Assembly (NCBI RefSeq): GCF_900176645.1 | Contig: NZ_FXAN01000083.1 | Coordinates: 1-64,000 of the forward strand | Direction of reading: 5' to 3' | Length of the DNA: 64,000 nucleotides | Source: Burkholderia singularis | GTDB lineage: Bacteria > Pseudomonadota > Gammaproteobacteria > Burkholderiales > Burkholderiaceae | Part shown: in pieces, positions 17,859 through 26,875 of the stretch | Position numbering within the stretch: the first letter of the stretch is position 1 | How the letters are laid out: each line of letters opens with the position of its first letter | Program-made: the position numbers and the translations under genes | Notes under the pieces: model-generated | The model's input: only the letters and a program-made list of their open reading frames with translations | Told to the model about the DNA's origin: nothing | Database searches by the model: none

Positions 17859-18647
17859 GTGACACACCGCGAATTCAAAGAGCCGCTCGCCCGATCCGGC
17901 GGCGTCATGATCGAACTGCCGCACCGCACCGACGCGAACCGTTTCATCGCGTCGCTCGATGCAGCCGAGCGCGCCGCGCTCGCGAGCCACATGCAGCTCG
18001 TGCACGTCAAGTCCGGCCAGGTGCTCTGCGAGCCGGGCAAGCCGCTCGAGCACGTCTACCTGCCGGTCACGACCGTCATCTCGATTCAGTATGCGTCGTC
18101 CGACGGAATGACGCTTGAAATCGCAGAGATCGGCAACGAAGGCATCGTGAGCCCGCAACTCGTCGGCAGCGACAGTGCGATTCCGTGCCGCGTGCTCACC
18201 TGCCGCGACGGCTTCGCATATCGCCTCAGCCCGCGCGTGCTGTCGAACCTGCTGGAGGAATCGGCACAGGTTCGTCAAACGGTGTTTCGCTATACCTATT
18301 TGCTGATGACGCAAGCCAAGCAGATTTCGTTCTGCAGCCGGCATCACGTATTGAAGAACCAGCTTTGCCGCTGGTTCCTGCTCGCATACGATCGTTCGCG
18401 CAGCGTCGAGATCCAGGTCACGCACAGCATGCTTGCACAGATGCTCGGCGTGCGCCGCGAGACGGTAACCGATGCGGCGGGCGAAATCCAGAAGATGGGT
18501 CTCATCCGACAATACCGCAGCTCGATCATTCTCGCTGATCTGCCGGGCCTCGAAGCACAGTCGTGCGGATGCCACGCGATCATTCGCGATGAAATGAAAA
18601 AGATCCTGTCGGCCCCGGCCGGCACGACAACCGAACTGCGCAGTTGA
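17859..18647 (+). CDS. Crp/Fnr family transcriptional regulator (second of a divergent pair)
   Basis: The 262-residue protein has the Crp layout: a beta-roll (MQLVHVKSGQVLCEPGKPLE at about residues 46-65) and a winged helix (THSMLAQMLGVRRETVTDAA at about 190-209). It ends with a Cys-containing tail (QSCGCHAIIRDE) resembling the HACECYGMIRAE tail of its divergent partner, so the two are paralogues. The GTG at 17859 is chosen because AAGGA lies seven bases upstream and the longer frame starts inside a -35 box; an ATG at 17907 is a further option. It precedes the carrier-protein operon by 238 bases. It probably controls that operon or the divergent one. Confidence 0.88.
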   Translation: MTHREFKEPLARSGGVMIELPHRTDANRFIASLDAAERAALASHMQLVHVKSGQVLCEPGKPLEHVYLPVTTVISIQYASSDGMTLEIAEIGNEGIVSPQLVGSDSAIPCRVLTCRDGFAYRLSPRVLSNLLEESAQVRQTVFRYTYLLMTQAKQISFCSRHHVLKNQLCRWFLLAYDRSRSVEIQVTHSMLAQMLGVRRETVTDAAGEIQKMGLIRQYRSSIILADLPGLEAQSCGCHAIIRDEMKKILSAPAGTTTELRS

Positions 18648-18767
18648 AACGGAACGCGCGCCGGATATTTATCTCGGCGCGCGCGTCTCGGACATCGGCA
18701 TCATGCACTGGATGCAACGGTTTGTCCCGCAATTGAGACACAACCTTTCTGTTCTATTTAGTCGGTT

Positions 18768-18785
18768 AGGTTCCGAACAGAACCT
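18768..18785. promoter_or_regulatory. Inverted repeat upstream of the carrier-protein operon
   Basis: AGGTTC and GAACCT form a perfect 6-bp inverted repeat with a 6-base spacer (CGAACA), about 100 bases before the acyl-carrier-protein start. It may be an operator for one of the neighbouring regulators. No clear sigma-70 or sigma-54 promoter was identified in the same gap. Confidence 0.35.
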
Positions 18786-18885
18786 GCTCACCTCCAATGG
18801 TCTACTTTAACTAGTCATACGCCGAGCGGGACGCCATTCGCGTCACCGTCGGGACGGGGATTTTCATGCAAGCCGGAGCCAATAG

Positions 18886-19137
18886 ATGAAAAACGAATTA
18901 AGAACAATCATCAAGGACGTCGCACACCTTGAGACGTCGATCGATCACATCGCCGATAGCGATGATCTGTATGAAGCAGGCCTGTCGTCGCTGAACACGA
19001 TTCAGCTGATGCTCGCGATCGAAAAGCATTTCAACATCGAAATTGCCGACGAGATGCTGAACCGCCAGCTGTTTCAAAGCATCGACTCGCTTGCGAGCGC
19101 GATCACGCAATTGAAGCGTGCTGCGCATTCAGCATGA
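18886..19137 (+). CDS. Acyl/aminoacyl carrier protein
   Basis: The 83-residue acidic protein has the carrier-protein fold. DDLYEAGLSSLNTIQLMLAI corresponds to the (D/E)xGxxSL site, so Ser35 is the predicted phosphopantetheine attachment point. It opens an operon of six genes joined by 4-base overlaps; the next gene starts within its stop (ATGA at 19134-19137). The nearby amino acid:[carrier protein] ligase makes this protein the obvious substrate, carrying an amino acid as a thioester rather than a fatty acid. A phosphopantetheinyl transferase must come from elsewhere. Regulation probably runs through the two Crp-type regulators and the sigma-54 activator. Confidence 0.9.
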   Translation: MKNELRTIIKDVAHLETSIDHIADSDDLYEAGLSSLNTIQLMLAIEKHFNIEIADEMLNRQLFQSIDSLASAITQLKRAAHSA

Positions 19138-20357
19138 AGCGCTTCGATGCCGAAACCGGCAACGTGCGCGCTACCGTAGTCGGCTCCTTGCTCGTGGATG
19201 ATCAAGCCTTGAACGAAGCAGCTCGCCGCGTTGCGCAAGTCGCCGCACGTTTCGCCGACGCAGTGGATCGCGATGCGCGCTTTCCCACCGAAGCCATCGA
19301 TGCGATGCGCGAAGAACGTCTGCTCGGCGCGCTCGTACCCGTCGAGCTGGGCGGCCGCGGTGCGTCGCTCGCCGCTGTCGCCGGCGCCTGCCAAATCATC
19401 GGGCAGGCATGCTCGTCGGCCGGGATGATCTATGCGATGCATCAGACTCAAGTAGCCAGCATCATCGATCATGCGCTGTCCCACGATTGGCATCGCAACT
19501 TCGCAGCGCAGCTCGCACAGCGCGAATGGCTGCTCGCGTCGGCCACGTCCGAAGAGGAAGTGGGCGGCAATCTGCGCAACAGCCGTTGCGCGGTCGAGGC
19601 CAACGACAATACGTTCACGCTGTCAAAGCTTGCGCCGACGATCTCGTATGGTGCGCACGCCGATGCGATCCTGGTGACCGCGCGGCGCGATAAGGACGCA
19701 CCGGCCGCCGAGCAGGTGCTGGTCACGCTGCCCAAGGAAAACGTGACGCTCACGCGGCGCAGCGGCTGGGATACGTTCGGCATGCGCGGCACCTGCAGCG
19801 AGGGTTTCGCGCTCGACGCGCGCGGCCGGTGCGAACAGATTCTGCCCGTGCCGTTCGCGCAGATCGCCGAGCGCAGCATGGTGCCGACGTCGCACATCCT
19901 CTGGTCGGCCGTGTGGACCGGCATCGCGACCGACGCCTTTCTGCGCGCGCACCAGTTCTTCCGCGCGCAGATGCAAAAGCAGGGCGGCGCACTGCCGCCG
20001 TCCGGCCGCCGGATCGCCGAAGCGCTCGCGCTGCTGCAATCGATGCAAGCTCGCATCGAAGCCGCGTTGCGCACGTATGGCCAGGGTGCGGCGCGCACAT
20101 GGTCCGCATCGATGGCTCAGGCAGCGGAGATCAACACGCTGAAGACCTACGTGTCAACCACCGCGCTCGAAGTCGTCAAGCACGCGATGATGATTTGCGG
20201 CATGGCTTCGTACAAAAACGGCACGCCTTATACGCTCGGTCGGCACATCCGCGATTTGCACTCCGCGCCGCTGATGATCAGCAACGACCGCATCGAAGCG
20301 AATACGGCCAACCTGCTGCTTGCGTTGCGCTCCGCAACGCTGGAGAGAGAGATTTGA
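19134..20357 (+). CDS. Acyl-CoA dehydrogenase-like flavoprotein
   Basis: The 407-residue protein has the acyl-CoA dehydrogenase fold. The N-terminal helical domain contains RFPTEAIDAMREERLLGALV, the middle beta domain LLASATSEEEVGGNLRNSRC and RSGWDTFGMRGTCSEGFALD, and the C-terminal helical domain ALEVVKHAMMICGMASYKNG with ending DRIEANTANLLLALR. FAD is expected. In antibiotic pathways related flavoenzymes oxidise prolyl groups bound to carrier proteins (PltE/RedW type), which suggests it acts on an aminoacyl-carrier-protein here; that is inference. It overlaps the carrier-protein and ligase genes by four bases each, implying translational coupling. The substrate cannot be read from sequence. 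Confidence 0.85.
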   Translation: MKRFDAETGNVRATVVGSLLVDDQALNEAARRVAQVAARFADAVDRDARFPTEAIDAMREERLLGALVPVELGGRGASLAAVAGACQIIGQACSSAGMIYAMHQTQVASIIDHALSHDWHRNFAAQLAQREWLLASATSEEEVGGNLRNSRCAVEANDNTFTLSKLAPTISYGAHADAILVTARRDKDAPAAEQVLVTLPKENVTLTRRSGWDTFGMRGTCSEGFALDARGRCEQILPVPFAQIAERSMVPTSHILWSAVWTGIATDAFLRAHQFFRAQMQKQGGALPPSGRRIAEALALLQSMQARIEAALRTYGQGAARTWSASMAQAAEINTLKTYVSTTALEVVKHAMMICGMASYKNGTPYTLGRHIRDLHSAPLMISNDRIEANTANLLLALRSATLEREI

Positions 20358-21325
20358 ACAATCTGACCATTCCGTCGGGGCGCACGGTTGACTCAGCGCA
20401 AGCACCCCTCGATCGCAGCGGCGAAAACGCGCTTCGCGACGCGCTCGTCGAAGCGGGGCTCTTGATACCAACCGGCATTCAGGGGCTTTTCGGCCGCAGC
20501 GAGCGCTTCGAGCGCGTCGTCGAAGCACTCGATGCCTACATCACGCGCGAAGGCGCGGATCAGCAAGCGGAAGTGCTGCGCTTTCCGCCCGCGATGAGCC
20601 GCCCCGAATTCGAGCGCAGCGAGTATCTGAAGAGCTTCCCGCAACTCGCCGGCACCGTGCATAGCTTCTGCGGCGGCGAGCGTGAACATCAGCGCGTGCT
20701 GCAATGCCTCGATCGCGGCGAAGACTGGACCGAAGACCAAAAACCGACCTACGTCGTGATGACGCCGGCCGCCTGCTATCCAGTCTACCCTGTGATCGCA
20801 CAACGTGGCGCACTGCCTGACGACGGCCGGATCGTCGACGCATTCTCGTATTGCTTCCGTCACGAGCCGTCGCTCGACCCCACGCGCATGCAGTTGTTCC
20901 GGATGCGCGAATATATCCGCATCGGCACGCCCGAGCAGATTCTCGCGTTCCGCCAAAATTGGATCGAACGCGGCACGCGGATGATCGACGCGCTGCAATT
21001 GCCCAACAGTATCGATCTCGCGAACGATCCGTTCTTCGGCCGCGGCGGCAAGATCGTCGCGAGCAGCCAGCGTGAACAGAACCTGAAGTTCGAATTGCTG
21101 GTTCCGATCGAATACGACGAACGCCTGACCGCATGCCTGAGCTTCAACTACCACATGGACCACTTCGGCCTGCTGTGGGGAATCAAGACGGCCGATGCCG
21201 CTGTCGCGCACACGGGTTGCGTCGGCTTCGGCCTCGAGCGTCTGACGCTCGGACTGTTCCGGCATCATGGTTTTGATCTCGACGCGTGGCCGCAAGCGGT
21301 ACGCGACGTGCTGTGGAGGCAATGA
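20354..21325 (+). CDS. Amino acid:[carrier protein] ligase (class II aminoacyl-tRNA-synthetase homologue)
   Basis: The 323-residue protein resembles the catalytic core of atypical methanogen-type seryl-tRNA synthetase without a tRNA-binding domain, as described for Bradyrhizobium Bll0957 and relatives. These enzymes activate Gly or Ala with ATP and load it on a carrier protein. Motif 2 reads FRHEPSLDP (Arg169, Glu171), motif 3 is GFGLERLTLG (Arg296), and the expected zinc ligands appear as Cys141, Glu186 and Cys289. The start is TTG at 20354, overlapping the preceding stop (TTGA); no ATG fits. The neighbouring carrier protein is its likely partner. Amino-acid specificity is not decided here. 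Confidence 0.88.
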   Translation: MNNLTIPSGRTVDSAQAPLDRSGENALRDALVEAGLLIPTGIQGLFGRSERFERVVEALDAYITREGADQQAEVLRFPPAMSRPEFERSEYLKSFPQLAGTVHSFCGGEREHQRVLQCLDRGEDWTEDQKPTYVVMTPAACYPVYPVIAQRGALPDDGRIVDAFSYCFRHEPSLDPTRMQLFRMREYIRIGTPEQILAFRQNWIERGTRMIDALQLPNSIDLANDPFFGRGGKIVASSQREQNLKFELLVPIEYDERLTACLSFNYHMDHFGLLWGIKTADAAVAHTGCVGFGLERLTLGLFRHHGFDLDAWPQAVRDVLWRQ

Positions 21326-22416
21326 TGAGCGCGATTCTGATCGATTCGCCCACTGTCAACAACACTCCGCTCGAGCGGATCTTCGCCGGTCTGCGTCATC
21401 GCGCGCACCACTACCGGCCGCACGCGCTGCACGGGCCGCAAATGGTCTGGAAGCAGACCAACTGCTATGTCGACATGTGGATCGAGGTACTCAGCTGGTG
21501 GGGCTTCAATCCGTATGCAGCGCTGCCGTTCACGATCGCGCTCGACTTCGAAGGCGACCAGTTCACGTTCTTCAAGTTTCCGCACGATGATCTCGAGAAG
21601 CTGTACGGTATCGTCGTGCAGGAACATGCGATCTTCGAATCCGTCGACGTGCATATCGAGAACCAGGTCGCGCGCGGCCACCTCATGATGGTCGAGGTCG
21701 ACGCGTGGTATCTGCCGGATACGCGCGGCACCAGCTATCACGCGCAGCACACGAAGACGACGATCGGCATCGACGCGATCGACCGCGAGCAACGCCGCGT
21801 CGGCTATTTCCACAATAGCGGCTACTACATCGCCGAAGGCGACGATTACGACGGCCTGTTCGGCACGCATTCGCCGATGCAACTGATGCCGTATGCCGAA
21901 TGCGCGAAGCGTCAGTTCCAGGCACTCGACGAGCGCGACCTGTGCGACGCATCGCTCGCGCTGCTCTCGCGTCACCTGAAGCGGCGGCCCAAGGCAAATC
22001 CGATCACGGCGTTCCGTCATCAGCTCGCGCGCGACTCGAAAGCGCTCGCATCGCGTTCGTTCTCGTACTTCCATGCGTACTCGTTCAACACGTTGCGACA
22101 GCTCGGCGCCAATTTCGAGCTGTTCGGCCGCTATCTGCGCTGGCTCGAGGCAAGCGGCTGCCACGGCGAGTTCGACAAGCTCGTCGCGTCGTGCGATGCG
22201 ATTGCCTCCGAAGCGATGGTGCTGGAGTTCCGCCTTGCCCGCGCCAGCGCCAAAGGCGTGGAAGAGCGCGGCGAAAGCAGCCTTGACGTAATCGAGTACG
22301 CATATACGTCGCTGCTCGACGGCGTCGAGCAAATCGCGCCGGCCGGTCAAACCGAGTCCAACGCGCGGTTCGGCAAGCTGTACACGCCGGCGAGATCTAC
22401 GTCGATCAGCAGATGA
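21322..22416 (+). CDS. DUF1839 family protein
   Basis: The 364-residue protein fits the uncharacterised DUF1839 family, which I recall being found beside carrier-protein ligases. A conserved block reads KQTNCYVDMWIEVLSWWG (about residues 44-61), with a Cys in a hydrophobic context that could be catalytic. Another is ALPFTIALDFEGDQFTFFKF. No signal peptide or membrane segment is evident. By position, between the ligase and a glycosidase in a coupled operon, it could be the transferase that moves the aminoacyl group to its acceptor; that is a guess. The start overlaps the ligase stop (ATGATGA), so 21325 is an equally possible start. Confidence 0.7.
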   Translation: MMSAILIDSPTVNNTPLERIFAGLRHRAHHYRPHALHGPQMVWKQTNCYVDMWIEVLSWWGFNPYAALPFTIALDFEGDQFTFFKFPHDDLEKLYGIVVQEHAIFESVDVHIENQVARGHLMMVEVDAWYLPDTRGTSYHAQHTKTTIGIDAIDREQRRVGYFHNSGYYIAEGDDYDGLFGTHSPMQLMPYAECAKRQFQALDERDLCDASLALLSRHLKRRPKANPITAFRHQLARDSKALASRSFSYFHAYSFNTLRQLGANFELFGRYLRWLEASGCHGEFDKLVASCDAIASEAMVLEFRLARASAKGVEERGESSLDVIEYAYTSLLDGVEQIAPAGQTESNARFGKLYTPARSTSISR

Positions 22417-24932
22417 AACACGAGGCGGACCGCGGCACGCCTGACGTTGCCTGGATGCTGGCGGCCACGCCAGCAGGAGCGCTCGCCCAGCCGGGCGAGC
22501 TCCCCGAAACCGGCTGGTGCGACGCGCCCGTGCCTGGCACCGTCGCACAAGCGCTCGCCGCCGCGCACCGCTTCGACCCCGCACACCCGTATCCGCTGGG
22601 TGACAACGACTACTGGTACCGGACGACGCTCGCAGGCACTGGCCGGCGCATCGTGCGTTTTCACGGGCTCGCGACAATCGCCGAGGTCTGGCTCGACGAC
22701 ACGCTGCTGTTCTGCTCAGACAATATGTACGTGTCGCACGACGTCGAGCTGACACTTGCCGGCGAACACCGGCTGTCGATCTGCTTTCGCTCGCTCGACC
22801 GGCATCTTGCCGCCCATCCGTTGCGGGGCCGCGCGCGCTGGCGCACGCGCCTCGTCGATACGCCCGCGCTGCGCGGCGTGCGCACGACCTTCCTCGGCCG
22901 GATGCCGGGCTGGTTTCCGTCGATCGAGCCGATCGGCCCGTGGCGCGACATCGAGATCCTCGAGCCGGACGGCGCGCCGGTGATCACGCATCATGCGCTG
23001 CGTGCCACGCTCGACGGCCGCGACGGCGTGCTCGACGCGACGATCGGGCTCGCCGCGCCGCTGGCTGGCGGCCCCAACCTACGGCTTGTCTGCGGCGCGC
23101 ACTCGGCGCCGTTCACGCCGACGGACGCCGGCACACTGCGCGCGACGCTCAGGATTACCGACGTCGAGCCGTGGTGGCCGCATACGCACGGCGAGCCGGC
23201 GCTGTACGACATCGCCGTCGCGATCGGCGACACGGCGACGCTCCCGCTCGGCAGCACGGGCTTTCGCGCGATCACGCTCGAGCGCGGCGACGACGGCGCG
23301 GGCTTTGCGCTGTCGATCAACGGCACGCCGATCCATGCGCGCGGCGCGTGCTGGACGAGCCTCGATCCGCTGCGCCTGCACGCCGATGCGCCCGCCTACC
23401 GCCGTGCGCTGACGCTCGCGCGCGACGCAGGCTTCAACATGATCCGCGTCGGCGGCACGATGACCTACGAAGCCGATGCGTTCTACGCGCTGTGCGACGA
23501 GTTGGGCATCCTCGTCTGGCAGGATTTCATGTTGGCGAACTTCGACTATCCGTCGGCCGATACGCGTTTTATCGAATCGCTCACCCGCGAGGCGACGCAG
23601 TTTCTCGACCGGCACGCGGCACGGCCATCGATCGCCGTGCTGTGCGGCGGCAGCGAAATCGCGCAGCAAGCGGCGATGGTCGGGCTCGCGCCCGACGAAC
23701 GCCGCCTGCCCATCGCCGATCATCTGCTCGCCGAGCTTTGCGCACGCCATCGCCCGGACGCGATCTACGTGCCCGGTTCGCCGCACGGCGGCGTGCTGCC
23801 GTTCGCGCCGCGCGAAGGCATCACGCACTATTACGGCGTCGGCGCGTACCTGCGCCCGCCCGAGGACGCGCGCCGCGCGAACGTGCGCTTCGCGAGCGAA
23901 TGCCTTGCGTTCGCCAACGTGCCATGCGATGCAACGCTTGCCGCAATCGGCTCGCCCGCGCCGCACGAGCCGCGCTGGAAACGCGCCGTGCCGCGCGACC
24001 CCGGCGCGTCGTGGGATTTCGACGACGTGCGCGACCACTATCTGCGCACGCTGTACGGCGTGGATCCCGCGCGGCTGCGCACCGTCGATCTGGCCCGCTA
24101 TCTGACGCTGTCTCGCGCGGTGGTCGCCGATCTGATCGGCGAGACGCTCGCCGAATGGCGGCGCGCCGGCTCGTCATGCACAGGCGCGCTCGTCTGGCAA
24201 TTCCAGGACGTGATGCCCGGCGCCGGCTGGGGCCTCGTCGACACATACGGCCGGCCGAAATCGGCCTGGCACGCATTCAAGCGCGCCTCGCAGCCGCGGC
24301 AGATTCTGCTGACCGACGAAGGGCTCAACGGCCTCGACGTGCACGTGCTCAACGATGCGCCGTCGCCGCTCGACGCGCGCATCGAACTGCTCGCGCTGCG
24401 CAATGGTAAGACGCCTATCGTGCGCGCCCACTGGACGTTGCGTGTCGACGCGCATGCCGGCACGAGCCTGAACTCGGCCGAAATGCTGGGCCGCTTTTTC
24501 GATTTCACCTATGCGTACCGCTTCGGCCCGCGCGAACACGACGTCACGATCGCGTCGTTGTATGCGCTCGACGGCACGCTGTTGTCACAGGTGTTTCATT
24601 TCCCCGAGCGTACCGCGCCCAGCGTGTTCGAGCGCGGCGACATCGGTCTCGACGCGCGCGTCGCTCATCGTGACGGCCGCTGGCAGCTCGACGTGCACAC
24701 GCACGGCTTTGCGCGCTATGTGCATGTGTGCGCGCCTGGACTGCTGCCCGCCGATGACTGGTTCCATCTTGCGCCGGGTGCCACCGCGCGGATCGAACTC
24801 GACGCCGATCCGCTCTCGCCCGCTGCGCCAAGCCTCGATTTCGCTTCCCAAGCCGGCCATGCCAACCCGCCGTTGATCGAAGTACATGCCTTGAACTCCA
24901 ACAAAATCGTTCGCCCAAGGATAGAAAATTGA
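22413..24932 (+). CDS. Glycoside hydrolase family 2, beta-mannosidase-like
   Basis: The 839-residue protein has the GH2 arrangement: an N-terminal jelly-roll (about 1-185), an Ig-like domain, a TIM barrel (about 300-660) and C-terminal beta domains. The catalytic acid/base is probably Glu415 in CGGSEIAQQ and the nucleophile Glu496 in RFASECLAF. GALVWQFQDVMPGAGWGLVD followed by YGRPKSAWHAFKRA is typical of beta-mannosidase-like members. No signal peptide is present, so it is cytoplasmic, which is odd for an EPS-degrading enzyme; it may trim or transglycosylate a precursor, or bind without hydrolysing. It overlaps both neighbours by four bases. Confidence 0.85.
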   Translation: MKHEADRGTPDVAWMLAATPAGALAQPGELPETGWCDAPVPGTVAQALAAAHRFDPAHPYPLGDNDYWYRTTLAGTGRRIVRFHGLATIAEVWLDDTLLFCSDNMYVSHDVELTLAGEHRLSICFRSLDRHLAAHPLRGRARWRTRLVDTPALRGVRTTFLGRMPGWFPSIEPIGPWRDIEILEPDGAPVITHHALRATLDGRDGVLDATIGLAAPLAGGPNLRLVCGAHSAPFTPTDAGTLRATLRITDVEPWWPHTHGEPALYDIAVAIGDTATLPLGSTGFRAITLERGDDGAGFALSINGTPIHARGACWTSLDPLRLHADAPAYRRALTLARDAGFNMIRVGGTMTYEADAFYALCDELGILVWQDFMLANFDYPSADTRFIESLTREATQFLDRHAARPSIAVLCGGSEIAQQAAMVGLAPDERRLPIADHLLAELCARHRPDAIYVPGSPHGGVLPFAPREGITHYYGVGAYLRPPEDARRANVRFASECLAFANVPCDATLAAIGSPAPHEPRWKRAVPRDPGASWDFDDVRDHYLRTLYGVDPARLRTVDLARYLTLSRAVVADLIGETLAEWRRAGSSCTGALVWQFQDVMPGAGWGLVDTYGRPKSAWHAFKRASQPRQILLTDEGLNGLDVHVLNDAPSPLDARIELLALRNGKTPIVRAHWTLRVDAHAGTSLNSAEMLGRFFDFTYAYRFGPREHDVTIASLYALDGTLLSQVFHFPERTAPSVFERGDIGLDARVAHRDGRWQLDVHTHGFARYVHVCAPGLLPADDWFHLAPGATARIELDADPLSPAAPSLDFASQAGHANPPLIEVHALNSNKIVRPRIEN

Positions 24933-26785
24933 AACCGGTTCGATTTGATCATTGCTTAGGATGGCTTCACGAGGGGCGCACGCAGCGCGGTGTCGTCCTC
25001 TGCGAAGCGCTCGGCCACGAAGCGATGTGGACCCACAAGGTCATCCGGGCACTGGCCGAGCGCCTTGCCGCGGACGGCATGTGGGTACTGCGCTTTCACT
25101 ATCCGAGCGCGGGCGACTCGGCGGGCGATGATCTGGCGTCGGGGCGCCTGCAGGCAAGCGTCGCAAGCGTGCAGCGCGCGGTGGCGGTGCTGCGCGAGCA
25201 TGCGCCGGTCGATGAGGTGACGCTCGTCGGCGTGCGCGCGGGCGCCGCGTTCGCGATGCTTGCGCTCACGGGCGACGATGCGCCGGCCGTCGACACGTTC
25301 GTCGCGCTCGCGCCCGTCGTGCGCGGCCGGGCTTATTTGCGCGAGCTGTCGATGGTGCAAAAGCGCTGGCTCGATACGACGCCGCCCGCGATTCGCGAGC
25401 AGCATCATGAAGAGCCCTGGCTCAATATCCTCGGCCACCGCTATCCGGCCGACCTGGTCGCGGCGCTCAGGACCGTCGACCTGGGTGACGCAGTCGCCCG
25501 GATATCTGCGCCGCCGCGCGCCGCGCTGCTCGTCGATACCGACTACGGCGACAGCGCCGCGCTCGGCGATGCGCTGACAGCGCGGGGCGTGCCGACCGAC
25601 ATCGAGCCGTTTCCCGATTGGCCGACCGTATTGCAAGAAGGCGTGCGCTCGCGCCTGCCGCACACGGTGCTCGATTCGGTCGCGCGCTGGATCGGCCGCA
25701 ACGGCGGCCGCGCCGCCCAGGAAATCGGACAACCGGTCGCCCGTCGCGCCGAACATACGTTCGATACCGACGCGCCCGTTCGCTTCGCGTTCAACGGCAT
25801 CACGGAGACGCTCGTTCGCGTCGGCGAAAAGCAACTCGTCGGCACGTTGTGCGAGCCGGCGACGCCCGCGCGCGCCAGCGCGCCGTGCGTGTTGATCTCG
25901 AACACGTCGGCCAACCCGCGTAGCGCCGACGGCCGCATCGGCGTGCGTCTCGCGCGCGCGCTCGCGCAGCAGGGCATCACGTCGTTGCGCATCGATGTCG
26001 AAGGTATCGGCGACAGCGGCGCGCATGCGCCAGACGATCAGTCGAAAGTGGTGTTCTCGGATCAGGCGGTCTCGGACGTCACGATGTCCGCCGATTGGCT
26101 GGCTGCGCGCTGCGGCCGGCAGGTGGTCGCATTCGGCGTATGCTCGGGCGCTTACTTGTCGATCCACGCGGCCGCGCACGCGCAATCGGTCAGCGGCGTG
26201 ATCGCGATCAACCTGCCGCGTTTCATCTGGCCGCGCGGGCTGACGGTGCTCGAAGCGCGCAAGCAGCAAACGAATTCCACGCGCGGCTACCTCGCGTCGT
26301 TGCGCGATTGGAGCAAATGGCGCCGGCTGCTGCGCGAGGGGCGCGATCTTCGTCCGGTGCTGAATGCGCTGCAACGCCATCTGACGGCACGCGTGAAAGC
26401 GCCGGCCGCCCAGATCGCCGAACGTTTGGGCTGGCAGCCCAAGCGCGGTACGCCGCGCGCGCTGATGAACACGCTCGCCGAGCGCAACGTGCGCTCGATG
26501 CTCGTGTACGGAGAATTCGATCCGGGCGTGGACGAACTGACCCGCAGCTTCGGCTCGCTGCGCAGCGCGTTCAAAGGCTCGCCGCTGGTTCAAGTCGAGA
26601 CGATTCGCCTGCTCGACCATTCGGTTTACGGAACCTATGCGGCCGATACCGTCATCTCGATTTGCGTCGATACATTGATCGGCTGGGGCGGTAAAACGCC
26701 GGGGCCGCGATTGCACGCGCGTCGCAGCGGCAAGCTGCAAAATGAAACGCCGCAACGCGCGGCCGATGCAGCGGCCGCGTCCTGA
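24929..26785 (+). CDS. Tandem alpha/beta-hydrolase with atypical nucleophile positions
   Basis: The 618-residue protein is two alpha/beta-hydrolase domains in a row. In the first (about 10-260) the elbow reads GVRAG (101-105), with Arg103 where Ser is expected. In the second (about 300-590) it reads GVCSG (403-407), with Cys405 as nucleophile candidate. The pair resembles the two exosortase-A-system-associated hydrolases, fused. Late residues FDPGVDEL and LLDHSVYG supply a candidate Asp and His for domain two. The first domain is probably non-catalytic. It ends the coupled operon, so it may release or transfer the carrier-bound group. It is cytoplasmic by sequence. Confidence 0.75.
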   Translation: MKPVRFDHCLGWLHEGRTQRGVVLCEALGHEAMWTHKVIRALAERLAADGMWVLRFHYPSAGDSAGDDLASGRLQASVASVQRAVAVLREHAPVDEVTLVGVRAGAAFAMLALTGDDAPAVDTFVALAPVVRGRAYLRELSMVQKRWLDTTPPAIREQHHEEPWLNILGHRYPADLVAALRTVDLGDAVARISAPPRAALLVDTDYGDSAALGDALTARGVPTDIEPFPDWPTVLQEGVRSRLPHTVLDSVARWIGRNGGRAAQEIGQPVARRAEHTFDTDAPVRFAFNGITETLVRVGEKQLVGTLCEPATPARASAPCVLISNTSANPRSADGRIGVRLARALAQQGITSLRIDVEGIGDSGAHAPDDQSKVVFSDQAVSDVTMSADWLAARCGRQVVAFGVCSGAYLSIHAAAHAQSVSGVIAINLPRFIWPRGLTVLEARKQQTNSTRGYLASLRDWSKWRRLLREGRDLRPVLNALQRHLTARVKAPAAQIAERLGWQPKRGTPRALMNTLAERNVRSMLVYGEFDPGVDELTRSFGSLRSAFKGSPLVQVETIRLLDHSVYGTYAADTVISICVDTLIGWGGKTPGPRLHARRSGKLQNETPQRAADAAAAS

Positions 26786-26875
26786 CGCAGGCCAAGCACG
26801 GGATTTGACGGAGAGTAGGATTCGACGACGGCGCGCACGGCCGGCTTGCCCGGACCGCTGCGCGCGAAGCGCGGG

